From contig JAIOYF010000001.1 in the NCBI GenBank assembly GCA_021741245.1, positions 310,001-374,000 of the forward strand: a stretch of DNA of 64,000 nt. The letters run 5' to 3'. Source of the DNA: Paracoccaceae bacterium (GTDB lineage: Bacteria > Pseudomonadota > Alphaproteobacteria > Rhodobacterales > Rhodobacteraceae). The position numbers and the translations under genes were made by a program. A model generated the notes under the pieces. It had not been told where the DNA came from. It made no database searches and saw nothing but the letters and a program-made list of their open reading frames with translations. Shown here one piece after another: positions 33,155 through 42,176 of the stretch. How positions within the stretch are numbered: position 1 is the first letter of the stretch; each line of letters starts with the position of its first letter.

Positions 33155-34834
33155 ATGCCCGCCAAGCCGATCACACCCACCCTTTCCGTATCCGAGCAGA
33201 TCTTGCCGCAAGACATCGCGGCACTTGCGGCCGCGGGTTTCAAGTCGATCATTTGCAATCGACCTGATGGAGAGGGCACGGATCAGCCCAGTTTTGCCGA
33301 GGTTGAGGCCGCGGCAAAGGCGGCGGGCATGGATGCGGCCTATCTTCCGATTGTGGCGGGCCTTGTCAGCGACGCCGATGCGACGGATTTTGGTGCCTTG
33401 ACGGACAGCCTGCCCAAGCCGATCCTTGCCTATTGCCGGACGGGAACACGGTCGGCCACACTCTGGTCCTTGTCAGAAGGCGGGCGCAATCGGCCCTTGC
33501 CTGAAATCATTGCGGCCACCAAAGGCGCTGGCTATGACATGTCGGGTGTGGTGCGGCGCATTGCAAACGGCGGGCGCACGCCCACGGATACGGTGGATGC
33601 AAGCCATGCGGTTGTCATCATCGGCGGCGGGGCTGCCGGGATCGCAGTTGCTGCCAGCCTGAAGGCGCGCAAACCGGATCTGGATATCGCCATCATCGAC
33701 CCTGCTGATATTCACTACTATCAGCCGGGTTGGACCATGGTGGGCGGCGGTATCTTCGAGCCGGAAACCACAGCCAGAACGATGGGATCCTTGATTCCCT
33801 CCGGCGTTCGCTGGATCAAGGCCGCCGTAGCGGCGTTCGAGCCTGACAAGAGTGTGGTCATCCTTGATGGCTGTCGCGTGGTCAAATATGGCCAGTTGGT
33901 GGTGACACCGGGGCTAAAGTTGAACTGGGCCGGGATCGAAGGGCTGACCGAGACGCTGGGGCGCAATGGGGTCACCTCCAACTACCGCTACGATCTGGCA
34001 CCTTACACCTGGGAATTGGTCAAGGGGTTAGAGCGCGGCCGTGCCGTATTCACCCAGCCGCCCATGCCGATCAAATGCGCAGGTGCGCCGCAAAAGGCGC
34101 TGTATCTGTCCGCCGATCACTGGTTCCGGTCGGGGCGTTTGAAAAATATCGAGATCGATTTTTTCAATGCGGGTCCGGTTCTGTTTGGGGTCAAGGAATA
34201 TGTGCCCGCCCTGATGCAGTATATCGAGAAGTACAAGGCGCAGTTGCACTTCCAGCATCGGCTGACCCGCGTGGATGGCGCGGCAAAGACGGCATGGTTC
34301 ACCAAGACGCATGCCGATGGCACGACCGAGACTGTCGAAACAGGGTTTGACATGATCCATGTCGTGCCGCCCCAGATCGCACCGGATTTCGTGCGCGTCT
34401 CGCCGCTTGCGGATGCGGCGGGCTGGGTCGATGTGGATCAGGCGACATTGCGCCACAAGTCACTGCCAAACATCTATTCGCTGGGCGATGTGTGCAATGC
34501 CCCCAACGCCAAGACCGCCGCCGCCGCCCGGAAGCAGGCCCCTGTTGTTGCACATAATCTGCTGAAAGACCTGGGTGCGATTTCCGGGCCTGATGTTGCC
34601 TATGACGGCTATGGGTCCTGTCCGCTGACGGTCGAGCGCGGCAAGATCGTGCTGGCCGAGTTCGGCTATGGCGGCAAACTTTTGCCGTCGTTCCCCGGTT
34701 GGCTGATCGATGGCACAAAGCCCAGCCATCTGGCTTGGCTTCTAAAGGAACGCATGCTTCCGCCGATCTATTGGCAAGCCATGCTGCGTGGGCGGGAATG
34801 GATGGCCAAACCCGAAGCCGTGACTGTCTCTTGA
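33155..34834 (+). CDS. Fused phosphatase-like sulfurtransferase and sulfide:quinone oxidoreductase
   Basis: A 559-residue two-domain protein. Residues 1-~125 are the TIGR01244/DUF442 dual-specificity-phosphatase-like fold with a C(x)5R loop (AYCRTGTRSA, Cys94), thought to move sulfane sulfur. From ~150 it is a flavoprotein (HAVVIIGGGAAGIAVAASLK) of the SQR family with redox Cys candidates in PMPIKCAGAPQKALYLS and YGSCPLTVERGK. SQR oxidises H2S at the membrane and reduces ubiquinone. Fusion of the acceptor and the oxidase suggests direct channelling. The start has GGGAGGAG upstream. Confidence 0.93.
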   Translation: MPAKPITPTLSVSEQILPQDIAALAAAGFKSIICNRPDGEGTDQPSFAEVEAAAKAAGMDAAYLPIVAGLVSDADATDFGALTDSLPKPILAYCRTGTRSATLWSLSEGGRNRPLPEIIAATKGAGYDMSGVVRRIANGGRTPTDTVDASHAVVIIGGGAAGIAVAASLKARKPDLDIAIIDPADIHYYQPGWTMVGGGIFEPETTARTMGSLIPSGVRWIKAAVAAFEPDKSVVILDGCRVVKYGQLVVTPGLKLNWAGIEGLTETLGRNGVTSNYRYDLAPYTWELVKGLERGRAVFTQPPMPIKCAGAPQKALYLSADHWFRSGRLKNIEIDFFNAGPVLFGVKEYVPALMQYIEKYKAQLHFQHRLTRVDGAAKTAWFTKTHADGTTETVETGFDMIHVVPPQIAPDFVRVSPLADAAGWVDVDQATLRHKSLPNIYSLGDVCNAPNAKTAAAARKQAPVVAHNLLKDLGAISGPDVAYDGYGSCPLTVERGKIVLAEFGYGGKLLPSFPGWLIDGTKPSHLAWLLKERMLPPIYWQAMLRGREWMAKPEAVTVS

Positions 34835-34850
34835 AATAAAGGCCAAGACG

Positions 34851-36572
34851 TTGAAAAAACTGTCCTCGATACTGCCGATTCTGGGGTGGGCTCCGGCCTA
34901 CACCAAGACTGAGGCGCAAAGCGATCTGGTCGCGGCTGCGATCGTGACCATCATGTTGGTGCCCCAAAGCCTTGCCTATGCAATGTTGGCGGGCCTACCA
35001 CCACAGGTGGGGCTTTACGCCTCGATCCTGCCGCTCATCGCCTATGCCATCTTTGGCACCAGCCGTGCCTTGGCCGTGGGGCCCGTTGCCGTTGCCTCTT
35101 TGATGACGGCGGCGGCTGTGGGGCAGGTGGCCGCGCCGGGCAGTGCCGAATATCTGACAGCGGCTGTTACGCTGGCCTTCTTGTCTGGCCTTGTGTTGGT
35201 CGCGATGTCGGTCCTGCGGCTGGGGTTCTTGGCCAATTTCCTGAGCCATCCGGTGATCTCTGGCTTCATTACCGCATCGGGTATTTTGATCGCCACAAGC
35301 CAGTTGAAGCATATTCTGGGGATCAAGGCCGCAGGTGACACGCTGCCGCATCTACTTGGCGGGATTTATGAGGGGATCGGCGGGATCAACCCCTATACGC
35401 TGGTCATCGGTGTGATGGCGACGGCGTTCTTGTTCTGGACCCGCAAGCAACTCAAACCGCTGTTGCTGGCGCGCGGCCTGAAGCCGCGAATGGCAGACCT
35501 GATCGCAAAGGCCGGTCCGGTGGCGGCCATCGTGCTGTCGATCCTCGCCGTTGTGGGCTTTGGGCTGGCGGACAAAGGTGTGAAAATTGTTGGCGAGATC
35601 CCCGCAGGATTGCCACCCTTTGCGTTGCCGTCCTTTGATCTTGGCCTGTGGCAGCAACTGCTGGTGCCTGCCATCTTGATCAGTCTTGTCGGCTTTGTGG
35701 AATCGGTTTCCGTGGCCCAGACCCTTGCGGCCAAACGGCGGCAGCGGATCGTGCCAAACCAAGAGCTGACGGCGCTTGGCGTGTCCAACATGGCCTCGGC
35801 CCTGTCGGGGGGCTATCCGGTGACGGGCGGGTTCGCGCGGTCGGTGGTGAACTTTGATGCAGGTGCCGAGACGCCGCTGGCGGGGGCCTTTACTGCCGTC
35901 GGAATTCTTGCCGCCACGGTCTTTCTGACGCCATTGTTCCGCTTTTTGCCACAGGCCGTGCTGGCCGCGACGATCATTGTGGCCGTGTTGTCCTTGGTTG
36001 ATTTTGCGGCCATCAAGCGCACTTGGGCCTATTCCAAGGCTGACTTTGCGGCCATGGCGGCCACCATTCTGACCGTTCTTATGGTCGGGGTAGAGGCCGG
36101 GATCACAGCGGGCGTGTCCTTGTCGCTTGCGCTGTTCCTGTGGCGCACCTCGCGGCCCCATATGGCCATCGTTGGTCAGGTGCCGGGGACCGAGCATTTC
36201 CGCAATGTCGAACGGCATAAAGTCATCACAGATCCGTCAATCTTGTCGATCCGTGTCGACGAAAGCCTGTATTTCGCCAATGCCCGTGCCTTGGAGGATG
36301 CGATATATGACCGGATCGCCGTGCAGCCAGAGCTTAAGAACGTCATCTTGATGTGCCCGGCTGTGAACGCAATCGATGCCAGCGCTTTGGAAAGTCTGGA
36401 GGCCATCGCGCATCGCCTCGCCTCGGCCGGGATTGGCTTTCATCTGTCCGAGGTCAAGGGCCCGGTCATGGATGCCCTGAAGCGGTCGGACTTCATGGAC
36501 CATTTCAAGGGAAAGATCTTTCTGTCGCAATTCGAGGCGGTCACAGCCCTGTCACCAAAAGCGGCGGCATAG
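34851..36572 (+). CDS. SulP family anion transporter with STAS domain
   Basis: A 573-residue membrane protein with the SulP signature (VPQSLAYAMLAGLPPQVGLY), about 12-14 hydrophobic segments and a C-terminal STAS domain (SIRVDESLYFANARALEDAI). The TTG at 34851 is used because it is preceded by AAAGG and the first ATG is deep inside TM1. In this cluster it may export sulfite/sulfate or import it; direction is inference. Confidence 0.92.
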   Translation: MKKLSSILPILGWAPAYTKTEAQSDLVAAAIVTIMLVPQSLAYAMLAGLPPQVGLYASILPLIAYAIFGTSRALAVGPVAVASLMTAAAVGQVAAPGSAEYLTAAVTLAFLSGLVLVAMSVLRLGFLANFLSHPVISGFITASGILIATSQLKHILGIKAAGDTLPHLLGGIYEGIGGINPYTLVIGVMATAFLFWTRKQLKPLLLARGLKPRMADLIAKAGPVAAIVLSILAVVGFGLADKGVKIVGEIPAGLPPFALPSFDLGLWQQLLVPAILISLVGFVESVSVAQTLAAKRRQRIVPNQELTALGVSNMASALSGGYPVTGGFARSVVNFDAGAETPLAGAFTAVGILAATVFLTPLFRFLPQAVLAATIIVAVLSLVDFAAIKRTWAYSKADFAAMAATILTVLMVGVEAGITAGVSLSLALFLWRTSRPHMAIVGQVPGTEHFRNVERHKVITDPSILSIRVDESLYFANARALEDAIYDRIAVQPELKNVILMCPAVNAIDASALESLEAIAHRLASAGIGFHLSEVKGPVMDALKRSDFMDHFKGKIFLSQFEAVTALSPKAAA

Positions 36573-36579
36573 GTGAGGT

Positions 36580-36613
36580 GCGGGGATGCAGTCTGGTCAA
36601 ACTGCATCCTCGC
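36580..36613. terminator. 13-bp hairpin after sulP
   Basis: GCGGGGATGCAGT (36580-36592) pairs with ACTGCATCCTCGC (36601-36613) with one G-T pair and an 8-base loop, 7 bases after the sulP stop. No T-run follows, so it may be a Rho-assisted stop or an mRNA-stabilising 3' end. Confidence 0.55.
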
Positions 36614-36656
36614 CGCGCGTATCTTACGGTCCCTAAGGGAAATTCCTGGCAGGTCG

Positions 36657-36699
36657 CTTTGACATCAACGGCGGCTTGCGTCGCCGTTGATGTTCAAAG
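36657..36699. terminator. Hairpin enclosing the fabI stop codon
   Basis: CTTTGA-CATCAACGGCG (36657-36673) pairs with CGCCGTTGATGTTCAAAG (36682-36699) with one bulged base and an 8-base loop. The fabI TGA (36694-36696, minus strand) is inside the arm. It is the probable shared end point of the convergent sulP and fabI transcripts. Confidence 0.6.
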
Positions 36700-37482
36700 G
36701 TTTTCTGCCTGAGGAAAGCCAAGGACGTGATATCCACCGTCCACGTGGATCACTTCCCCCGTGGTGCAGGCCCCGCCCTCGGAGCAAAGCCATACGGCGG
36801 TGCCGCCAATGGCCTCCAGCGTGGCATTGGCACGCAAGGGGGCATTTGCTTCGGTATGCCGGAAGGTCGCGCGCGCGCCGCCAATGGCCGCACCGGCAAG
36901 GGTTTTCATCGGGCCGGGTGAAATGGCATTCACCCGCACGCCTTGCGGCCCCAGATCATTGGCCAAATAGCGCGTGGCACTTTCCAACGCAGCCTTGGCC
37001 ACCCCCATCACATTGTAATTGGGGGCGACCTTGTTTGATCCCTGGAAGGTCAGCGTGATCAGCGATCCCCCCTCGGGCATCATCTCGGCGGCGCGGCGGC
37101 TGACGTCGATGAAGGAAAAGCACGAGATCGTCAGAGAGTTCTGGAAGTTTCCGCGCGACGTGTTGATGAAGCGGCCCGTCAACTCGTTCTTGTCAGAGAA
37201 TGCGATGGCATGGACCAGAAAATCCATCGTCCCCCAGCGCTCTTTCAGCGTGGCAAAGCAGGCATCCATGCTGGCGTCGTCATTGACATCGACATCGACC
37301 AAAAGCGAAGAGCCGACACTTGCCGCCAGTGGTTCGACGCGCTTGCCAAAAGCCTCGCCCTGATAGGAAAAGGCAAGATCGGCCCCCTCTGCTGCCAGCG
37401 CCTTGGCGATGCCCCAGGCAATCGAACGCTCATTGGCGACGCCCATCACGAGGCCCCGCTTGCCCTTCATCAGATCGGCCAT
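36694..37482 (-). CDS. fabI: Enoyl-ACP reductase FabI
   Basis: NADH-dependent last step of each fatty acid elongation cycle. The 262-residue SDR aligns with E. coli FabI at the active site without a gap: Tyr156 and Lys163 in APNYNVMGVAKAALES are kept, but position 146 is Phe (LITLTFQGSNK) where E. coli has Tyr. NADH loop GVANERSIAWGIAKALA is present. It is the last gene of fabA-fabB-fabI. Confidence 0.96.
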   Translation of the reverse strand: MADLMKGKRGLVMGVANERSIAWGIAKALAAEGADLAFSYQGEAFGKRVEPLAASVGSSLLVDVDVNDDASMDACFATLKERWGTMDFLVHAIAFSDKNELTGRFINTSRGNFQNSLTISCFSFIDVSRRAAEMMPEGGSLITLTFQGSNKVAPNYNVMGVAKAALESATRYLANDLGPQGVRVNAISPGPMKTLAGAAIGGARATFRHTEANAPLRANATLEAIGGTAVWLCSEGGACTTGEVIHVDGGYHVLGFPQAENL

Positions 37483-37509
37483 GCTGACGCTTTCCTTAGT
37501 GAGGTGAAA

Positions 37510-38739
37510 TCAATTCTTGAATTTCGACATGACCAAGGTGGCGTTGGTGCCCCCAAAGCCAAAGCTGTTGGACAAGACCGAGTCGATCTCGACCCCTTCG
37601 CGCAGGGTCGTCACGATCTCGGACGGGTCCAGTGCCGGATCAAGCGTGGTCACATTTGCCGAAGCGGCAATGAAATTGCCGTTCATCATCAGCAAGGAAT
37701 AAATCGCCTCATGCACGCCTGTTGCGCCGAGGCTGTGGCCGGTCAGTGATTTGGTCGAGGCGACGGGCGGTGTGCTGCCCTTGCCAAAGACGCGGCGGAT
37801 CGCCTCCATCTCGGTCACGTCACCCACGGGCGTGCTAGTGCCATGGCTGTTGATATAGTCGATGCTGCGACCTTGGGGCAGGGTGGACAGTGCCACGCGC
37901 ATGGACCGCTCGCCGCCCTCACCGCTGGGGGCCACCATGTCATAGCCATCCGAGGTGGCACCATAGCCCGTGACCTCGCCATAGATCTTGGCACCGCGGG
38001 CAAGGGCGTGGTTCAACTCTTCCAGCACCACCACACCACCACCGCCGGCAATCACGAACCCATCGCGGGTGGCGTCATAGGTGCGGCTGGCTGTGGCGGG
38101 CGCATCGTTATACTTGCTGCTCATCGCACCCATGGCGTCAAACAGGCACGACAGGGTCCAATCAAGTTCCTCGCCGCCGCCCGCAAAAACGATGTCTTGC
38201 TTGCCAAACTGGATCAACTCCGTGCCATTACCGATGCAATGCGCCGAGGTGGAGCAGGCCGAGGTGATCGAATAGTTCACACCTTTGATCTTGAACGGCG
38301 TTGCAAGACAGGCCGATGTGGTCGACGACATGCCCTTGGTCACGCCAAAGGGACCGATCCGCTTTGGGCTGCCCGTTTCGCGCACGATGTTATGCGCCTT
38401 GAAAAAGGATTTGGTTGATGGTCCGCCCGAGCCTACGATGATGCCCGTGCGGTCATTCGAGATATCAGACGCCTCCAGCCCCGAATCCTTGATCGCCTGA
38501 TCCATGGCGATGAAGTTATAGGCCGCGCCATCGCCCATGAAGCGCAGATCGCGCTTGTCGATGTGATCCTCGAACACGATGTTTGGCTGACCGTGCACCT
38601 GAGAGCGAAAGCCGCGCTCGGCATAATCGGGGGCAAAAACGATCCCGGATTTTCCGGCACGAAGATTGGCTTCCACCTCGGCTGCGGAATTGCCGATGGG
38701 TGAGACGATGCCGATGCCGGTGATGACGACGCGACGCAT
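37510..38739 (-). CDS. fabB: 3-oxoacyl-ACP synthase I
   Basis: Elongating ketosynthase needed for unsaturated fatty acids. The 409-residue protein has catalytic Cys in [18 protein letters not shown] and His in [16 protein letters not shown] and [16 protein letters not shown], as in FabB. It follows fabA by 28 bases and is followed by fabI 27 bases on. Confidence 0.97.
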   Translation of the reverse strand: MRRVVITGIGIVSPIGNSAAEVEANLRAGKSGIVFAPDYAERGFRSQVHGQPNIVFEDHIDKRDLRFMGDGAAYNFIAMDQAIKDSGLEASDISNDRTGIIVGSGGPSTKSFFKAHNIVRETGSPKRIGPFGVTKGMSSTTSACLATPFKIKGVNYSITSACSTSAHCIGNGTELIQFGKQDIVFAGGGEELDWTLSCLFDAMGAMSSKYNDAPATASRTYDATRDGFVIAGGGGVVVLEELNHALARGAKIYGEVTGYGATSDGYDMVAPSGEGGERSMRVALSTLPQGRSIDYINSHGTSTPVGDVTEMEAIRRVFGKGSTPPVASTKSLTGHSLGATGVHEAIYSLLMMNGNFIAASANVTTLDPALDPSEIVTTLREGVEIDSVLSNSFGFGGTNATLVMSKFKN

Positions 38740-38767
38740 GGGCGTACTCCTTTATCTTGGGTGCGGC

Positions 38768-39277
38768 TCAGTTTGCCGACAAAGCAACCTTCATATCCGT
38801 GACCTGATAGATCACTTCACCATCCGCTTCTACCCGGCCATTGGCGACACCCATGGTCAGGCGGCGGGTTTGCAGAGCTTTCGTGAAGTCCACGAAATAG
38901 CGTAGCATCTTGCGGTCGGGGCGGACCATCCCGGTCAATTTAACCTCACCCACACCAAGCGCATATCCGCGCCCCTGCCAGCCGCGCCAGCCAAGGTTAA
39001 ATCCTGTCAGCTGCCACAAACCATCAAGGCCGAGGCAGCCGGGCATGATCGGGTTGCCCGGAAAGTGGCACTCAAAGAACCACAGATCAGGCGTTATGTC
39101 GAATTCGGCCACGATATGGCCTTTGCCAAATTCGCCACCATCTTCGGAAACTTCGGTGATCCGGTCCATCATCAACATGGGGGGCGCAGGAAGTTGCGCG
39201 TTGCCGGGGCCAAAGAGTTCGCCTCGGGCACAGGCCAAAAGGGCGTCCTTGTCGAAGCTGGTCGGGAAATGGGGCAT
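38768..39277 (-). CDS. fabA: 3-hydroxydecanoyl-ACP dehydratase/isomerase
   Basis: Introduces the cis double bond at the C10 stage. The 169-residue hot-dog protein has the catalytic His in [14 protein letters not shown] and Asp in [12 protein letters not shown]. Length matches E. coli FabA closely. First gene of the fabA-fabB-fabI operon, divergent from irr with ~600 bases between. Confidence 0.97.
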   Translation of the reverse strand: MPHFPTSFDKDALLACARGELFGPGNAQLPAPPMLMMDRITEVSEDGGEFGKGHIVAEFDITPDLWFFECHFPGNPIMPGCLGLDGLWQLTGFNLGWRGWQGRGYALGVGEVKLTGMVRPDRKMLRYFVDFTKALQTRRLTMGVANGRVEADGEVIYQVTDMKVALSAN

Positions 39278-39874
39278 CGGATCGGGGTCTCACGCAGGTT
39301 ATTTGCTCTGATCCTCCGTCTATCACCCTGTTCTTGGCTGTGGCAAGGGCGGCAGCCTGCAAGGCCTTCGGGATTGACTCTTTGACGTGTTTCACAGGGT
39401 GCGGTTCGGATCCAGAGTAAGGCGGACTGAACACGTTTCAAAGGGTCTGGCTTGCGACGCTCCTGACACGAGGCGCGACACTGCGGGGGGCGTTGGGTCT
39501 TTGGCACGCGAGCAACATCCTTCCTTGCGTGAGAGGTGGTGGCCATTGCAAGGACCATCGTGACGGTCAGCCTGCGTCCGCAGTTGACCCTGCGTGCGCT
39601 ACGGGGGCGGTTGAACGGTATTTACCGACGGTATGCTCGGGGGATGATCCGCATTGGCACGGCGCTGGTGAGGTGGCTTGTTGTGGCATGCGAGCCATTT
39701 TTTGCAAAAAACTGCCGCTTTGGGTGGTAGGTTTGGCGCAGCCGCCAACAGCGTTTATAGGTCCAACGCCCCCTTTCGCGCGGATTGTCGCAACTCCATT
39801 TCAGGCAAAAGCAGGAATAGAGTTTGAAAGTTTACAGTTTTGCCCTTTATATAAGGCCCGTGAGGGACAGAATA
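39278..39874. other. 597-base gap between fabA and irr, no convincing gene
   Basis: Open frames here are short, Arg-rich and lack good ribosome sites (for example a 65-codon GTG frame at 39536 on the plus strand). Both divergent promoters must be here. CGTGTTTCACAGG and CACGTTTCAAAGG, about 50 bases apart near 39388-39445, form an imperfect direct repeat. A stretch rich in A/T precedes irr from about 39780 and is the likely irr promoter region. Confidence 0.5.
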
Positions 39875-40303
39875 TTGACACCATTGACTGAAGAGACCGC
39901 AATGATCCGAGGCAGCGCTTGGCTGTCGCGCGCAGGACTGCGCCCGACGCGTCAACGTTTGTCTTTGGCTGCACTTTTGGTGGGTGATGGCCAGGATCGC
40001 CATGTGACGGCGGAAAGCCTGTTCGTTCTGGCGGAACAGGCGGGTGAAAAAGTCAGCCTTGCAACCGTCTACAATACCCTGCGCGCCTTTTGCGATGTTG
40101 GCTTGATGAACGAGGTCGTGGTGGATGGCTCCAAAAGCTATTTTGACACGCGCACTGACGATCATCCGCATTTCTATTGGGAAGACAGCGCAGAATTGAC
40201 GGACGCGCCAAAGGATCAGCTTCACATCAGCGGTCTGCCCGATGCCCCCGAGGGGGCCGAGATTACCCGTGTTGACGTGGTGATCCGGGTGCGCCGCGTC
40301 TGA
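39875..40303 (+). CDS. irr: Fur-family iron response regulator Irr
   Basis: A haem/iron-responsive transcription factor of alphaproteobacteria. From the TTG at 39875 the protein has 142 residues: LSRAGLRPTRQRLSLAALLV, helix-turn-helix LATVYNTLRAFCDVGLMNEV and the His-rich metal site FDTRTDDHPHFYWED. The haem motif GCPWHD of Bradyrhizobium Irr is absent. TTG is preferred because GAGGGA lies 7 bases upstream and homologous proteins begin TPLTEET; ATG 39902 is the alternative. Confidence 0.9.
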   Translation: MTPLTEETAMIRGSAWLSRAGLRPTRQRLSLAALLVGDGQDRHVTAESLFVLAEQAGEKVSLATVYNTLRAFCDVGLMNEVVVDGSKSYFDTRTDDHPHFYWEDSAELTDAPKDQLHISGLPDAPEGAEITRVDVVIRVRRV

Positions 40304-40420
40304 CGCGCTGCGCCCAGATAGGCCTTTGCTTGGCCCTAAACCAGAATTCTGTGAAAATGATCTGCGACGGACCGATCGCGTAAGTTGCTCGGCCCGCCGC
40401 AAGGATTGGTCAGGCCTGGA

Positions 40421-40957
40421 TTATTTGGGCACCATGACCGCGTCGATCACATGGATCACGCCGTTTGACTGATCGACATCCGCAATGGTGATCGTGCCGA
40501 TATTGCGCGATTCCGAATAGATCATCGCCCTGTTGCCCTTGAACTTGACCGACAGCGCATCGCCCGACAGAGTTTGAAGATTGGCATAGCCGTCCTTGCC
40601 CACTTTGCGGCGCAGGTCGGCCAGTTTCAGGTCGCCCGCAACCACATGCGCGGTCAGGACCTTGGTCAGCAGCGCCTTGTTTTCCGGCTTCAGCAGGGTG
40701 TCGACCGTGCCTGCGGGCAAAGCGGCAAAGGCGTCATTCACAGGCGCAAAGACGGTAAAGGGGCCGGGCCCCATCAGCGCATCAACCAGACCTGCGGCCT
40801 TGACTGCGGCCACCAGTGTCGTGTGGTCGGCGGAATTCACAGCATTTTCGACAATGTTTTTCGATTCAAACATCGCAGCACCGCCGACATTGGGGTTGGC
40901 GGCAAATGCGGGCATGGCAGCAATAATAAGGGCGGCGGCAAAAGCGCTGGTTTTCAT
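40421..40957 (-). CDS. Exported fasciclin-domain protein
   Basis: A 178-residue protein with a signal peptide (MKTSAFAAALIIAAMPAFA) and one FAS1 domain: NIVENAVNSADHTTLVAAVK, the H1 motif GPFTVFAPVNDAFAALP, HVVAGDLKLADL and the C-terminal H2 motif GVIHVIDAVMVP. Bacterial FAS1 proteins act in adhesion or matrix. ATG 40957 has AGGAG at good spacing; a TTG six codons upstream is rejected. Confidence 0.93.
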   Translation of the reverse strand: MKTSAFAAALIIAAMPAFAANPNVGGAAMFESKNIVENAVNSADHTTLVAAVKAAGLVDALMGPGPFTVFAPVNDAFAALPAGTVDTLLKPENKALLTKVLTAHVVAGDLKLADLRRKVGKDGYANLQTLSGDALSVKFKGNRAMIYSESRNIGTITIADVDQSNGVIHVIDAVMVPK

Positions 40958-41043
40958 GGCTGTTCTCCTGATCAAGCGACGCGGCCGATCCGCGCCGTCA
41001 TTGGGAAAACGTGAGGAGAAGGACAGGAGTTTCAGAGTTTGTC

Positions 41044-41116
41044 GCCCCTCACGGTTTCGTGAAGGGGCACCTTGGCCATCTGGGCTGTGATGCTGCGGCA
41101 GAAAGTGGCCCAGATG
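41044..41116. terminator. Two hairpins between the fasciclin and glycosyltransferase-like genes
   Basis: GCCCCTCACG/CGTGAAGGGGC (41044-41068) has one bulge and a 4-base loop. CATCTGGGC (41077-41085) and GCCCAGATG (41108-41116) are perfect inverses. Both lie downstream of the minus-strand gene ending at 41129 and are candidate terminators or 3' stabilisers. Confidence 0.5.
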
Positions 41117-41128
41117 ATCAGCCGCAGG

Positions 41129-41998
41129 TCAGAACCACTGGCCCGGTTCCATCAGTCCCAGATCCATCAACTGCTGCGAATGCCAGTCAAACGGCGTTGA
41201 GTTTCGCCAGCGGAAATCGTGGATGTCAAAGCGCGAACCGGGGTTTGTTTTCAGCGCCTTTGCCGTGCGGAAAGATACAAGCGCGGTTGTGATATTGTTA
41301 TGCCATGGGCAGGCATAGGTGTTCATCTCTTCGTCAGACAAGGTGAAATCAGGCCGCAGAGTCAGGCCTGGCTTTGTCTTGAACAGGCAAATGCGATCAA
41401 TCTTGCGGCGTTGGGGTGGCACGTGTTCTTCGAACCGCCACCGCAGACCGCCGAAGAAATCAAGTTGCCGCTCGCGGGGATGGTTGTGATTGGCCGGATC
41501 CGCCCGCCCCAAGGCGTAGTAGCCCGACTTGTCCAGATGCGCATCTTCGAGCGAAACAGCATTGGGGTATCGGTTCAGATCACCCGCATAGAGATCCACC
41601 ACATAGGTGAGCATGGCCTCGCGCCGTTCTTCGGCATGAAAGGCAATCATTTCGCGAACGTTGCGATGTTCGCAAAACGGGTGAAACAGGTATTCCGCGT
41701 TGAAGCAGTAAAACAGCCAGATGCCGGGCGCAGCCGCAATGATCTGATTGATGCTTTCCACAAGCGCCCCATCGACATGCACATTCATGTCGACACGGTG
41801 GATTGTGGCTTCAACGTTTGCCGGAAGGCTGATTTCGGGTGGGGCCAACAGGATCAGCTCACCAAACCCCGCCGTCTTGTGATGACGAAGGGTGGTATCC
41901 ACTTCTACATCATCCTCGGCCAGAATGACCGCGACAGGCCCTTTGGCGAGGGCGGCTTTTCCAGTGCTTAAAAAATCTTTCAGCGTGGGATAGCGCAT
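41129..41998 (-). CDS. Conserved protein, possible glycosyltransferase-like
   Basis: A 289-residue soluble protein. The N-terminus VAVILAEDDVEVDTTLRHHK and VDMNVHVDGALVESINQII, followed by APGIWLFYCFNAEYLFHPFC, resemble the nucleotide-sugar-binding half of GT-A folds without a clear DxD metal site. HNHPRERQLDFFGGLRWRFE is conserved-looking but unplaced. I cannot name a family. It stands alone, upstream of the hairpins. Confidence 0.65.
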   Translation of the reverse strand: MRYPTLKDFLSTGKAALAKGPVAVILAEDDVEVDTTLRHHKTAGFGELILLAPPEISLPANVEATIHRVDMNVHVDGALVESINQIIAAAPGIWLFYCFNAEYLFHPFCEHRNVREMIAFHAEERREAMLTYVVDLYAGDLNRYPNAVSLEDAHLDKSGYYALGRADPANHNHPRERQLDFFGGLRWRFEEHVPPQRRKIDRICLFKTKPGLTLRPDFTLSDEEMNTYACPWHNNITTALVSFRTAKALKTNPGSRFDIHDFRWRNSTPFDWHSQQLMDLGLMEPGQWF

Positions 41999-42176
41999 CG
42001 AGCCTCCGTGACTTCAGGCCAGACTCCGTGAAGTTTGCGACTGATGCAAGCCTGAACCGCTGTGTTTGTGCGATGCGCGCGTAGAGACGAAAGCAGGACC
42101 GTGGTCGAATGCCGTCTGCACGTTGCGTTGAGGCGCGCTTGGGGATACAGAACGCGCAATCCAGTGGAGTGATCTG

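Noticed and set aside
39536-39730. 65-codon frame in the fabA-irr gap
   Set aside because: Very Arg-rich, GTG-started, no clear ribosome site; treated as chance.
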